Shown one piece after another: positions 42,155-42,331 of a DNA stretch of 42,331 bases; the first letter of the stretch is position 1; the number at the start of each line of letters is the position of its first letter. Made by a program: the position numbers and the translations under genes. Under the pieces are notes generated by a model. The model was given only the letters and a program-made list of their open reading frames with translations. It was not told the origin of the DNA and did not search any database. Source of the DNA: Acidobacteriota bacterium (GTDB lineage Bacteria > Acidobacteriota > Terriglobia > Acidiferrales > UBA7541); assembly GCA_003154775.1 (NCBI GenBank), contig PMES01000028.1, positions 1 to 42,331 on the forward strand, written 5' to 3'.

Positions 42155-42190
42155 GGTGCCCCGTCCTCGTAGTTTGAGGGCGGGTCTTGG
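42155..42190. repeat. Interspersed hairpin repeat, GGGTGCCCC family (copy 3)
   Basis: TGGGTGCCCCGTCCTC, a short loop, GAGGGCGGGTCTTGGG. The inner stem (CCCGTCCTC with GAGGGCGGG) differs in sequence from copy 2 yet still pairs. A low-complexity AACTTAC/AACTGAAT run follows (42209-42240). Confidence 0.6.
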
Positions 42191-42331
42191 GTTTCTTCTC
42201 TCTTTTCAAATGAACTTACAACTGAATACTTAAAACTTTAGGCGGGCAGCGCACCGCCAAACCGGTGAGGTCGGCGACTCCCCTACCCTTCATCACTCGC
42301 CGGTTGTCTTCTAGCCCACATTTCTCACAGC

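Overview
The window looks like chromosomal DNA of an Acidobacteriota member (Terriglobia-type, possibly an uncultured soil lineage). This rests on general character only: high GC, frequent TTG starts, secreted LolA-like and carboxypeptidase-regulatory-like proteins, a GH67 alpha-glucuronidase, and many short hairpin-forming intergenic repeats. It is inference; no 16S or other decisive marker is present. I see no tRNA, rRNA, CRISPR array, prophage or intact insertion sequence.

Layout. (1) 0.36-4.6 kb, plus strand: LytTR response regulator, a small membrane protein, an acyl-CoA dehydrogenase and tryptophanyl-tRNA synthetase. Both enzymes carry in-frame insertions, and all these genes have very C-rich coding strands. 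(2) 4.6-9.9 kb: a paired-REP element at the trpS terminator, a LolA-like secreted protein preceded by three 15-bp repeats, a repeat-packed spacer, then minus-strand genes for a ferredoxin-NADP reductase-like flavoprotein, a secreted protein, an ABC permease without its ATPase and a small secreted protein. (3) 10-19.4 kb: trans-sulfuration PLP enzyme, CutA, FtsB-like protein, DUF1624-type membrane acyltransferase, CPBP protease, FkbM methyltransferase, STAS protein, MDR oxidoreductase and long-chain acyl-CoA synthetase. (4) 19.6-25.2 kb: histidine degradation (hutU, an NmrA-like gene, hutI, bifunctional ftcD; no hutH). (5) 25.2-28.7 kb: secreted protein, terminator, an RsbW-like/Cys-rich pair, a lipoprotein and a frameshifted coiled-coil gene. 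(6) 28.8-33.4 kb: a complete glycine cleavage operon gcvT-gcvH-gcvPA-gcvPB. (7) 33.7-38.1 kb: an AT-richer membrane protein, then a minus-strand operon of a 155-residue protein and two near-identical single-ring Clp ATPases. (8) 38.4-42.3 kb: an alkyltransferase-like protein, a GH67 alpha-glucuronidase with an extra C-terminal domain, an orphan antitoxin with a truncated toxin, and a small membrane protein.

How the genes work together. Sections 4 and 6 both deliver one-carbon units to tetrahydrofolate, from formiminoglutamate and from glycine. The best candidate for an undescribed system is section 7: duplicated stand-alone Clp D2-type ATPases behind a small protein whose N-terminus resembles that of IS1634-type transposases, with a promoter overlapped by an inverted repeat and a strong intrinsic terminator at the end. 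The other striking theme is repeat DNA, including hairpin repeats that have entered the acyl-CoA dehydrogenase reading frame.
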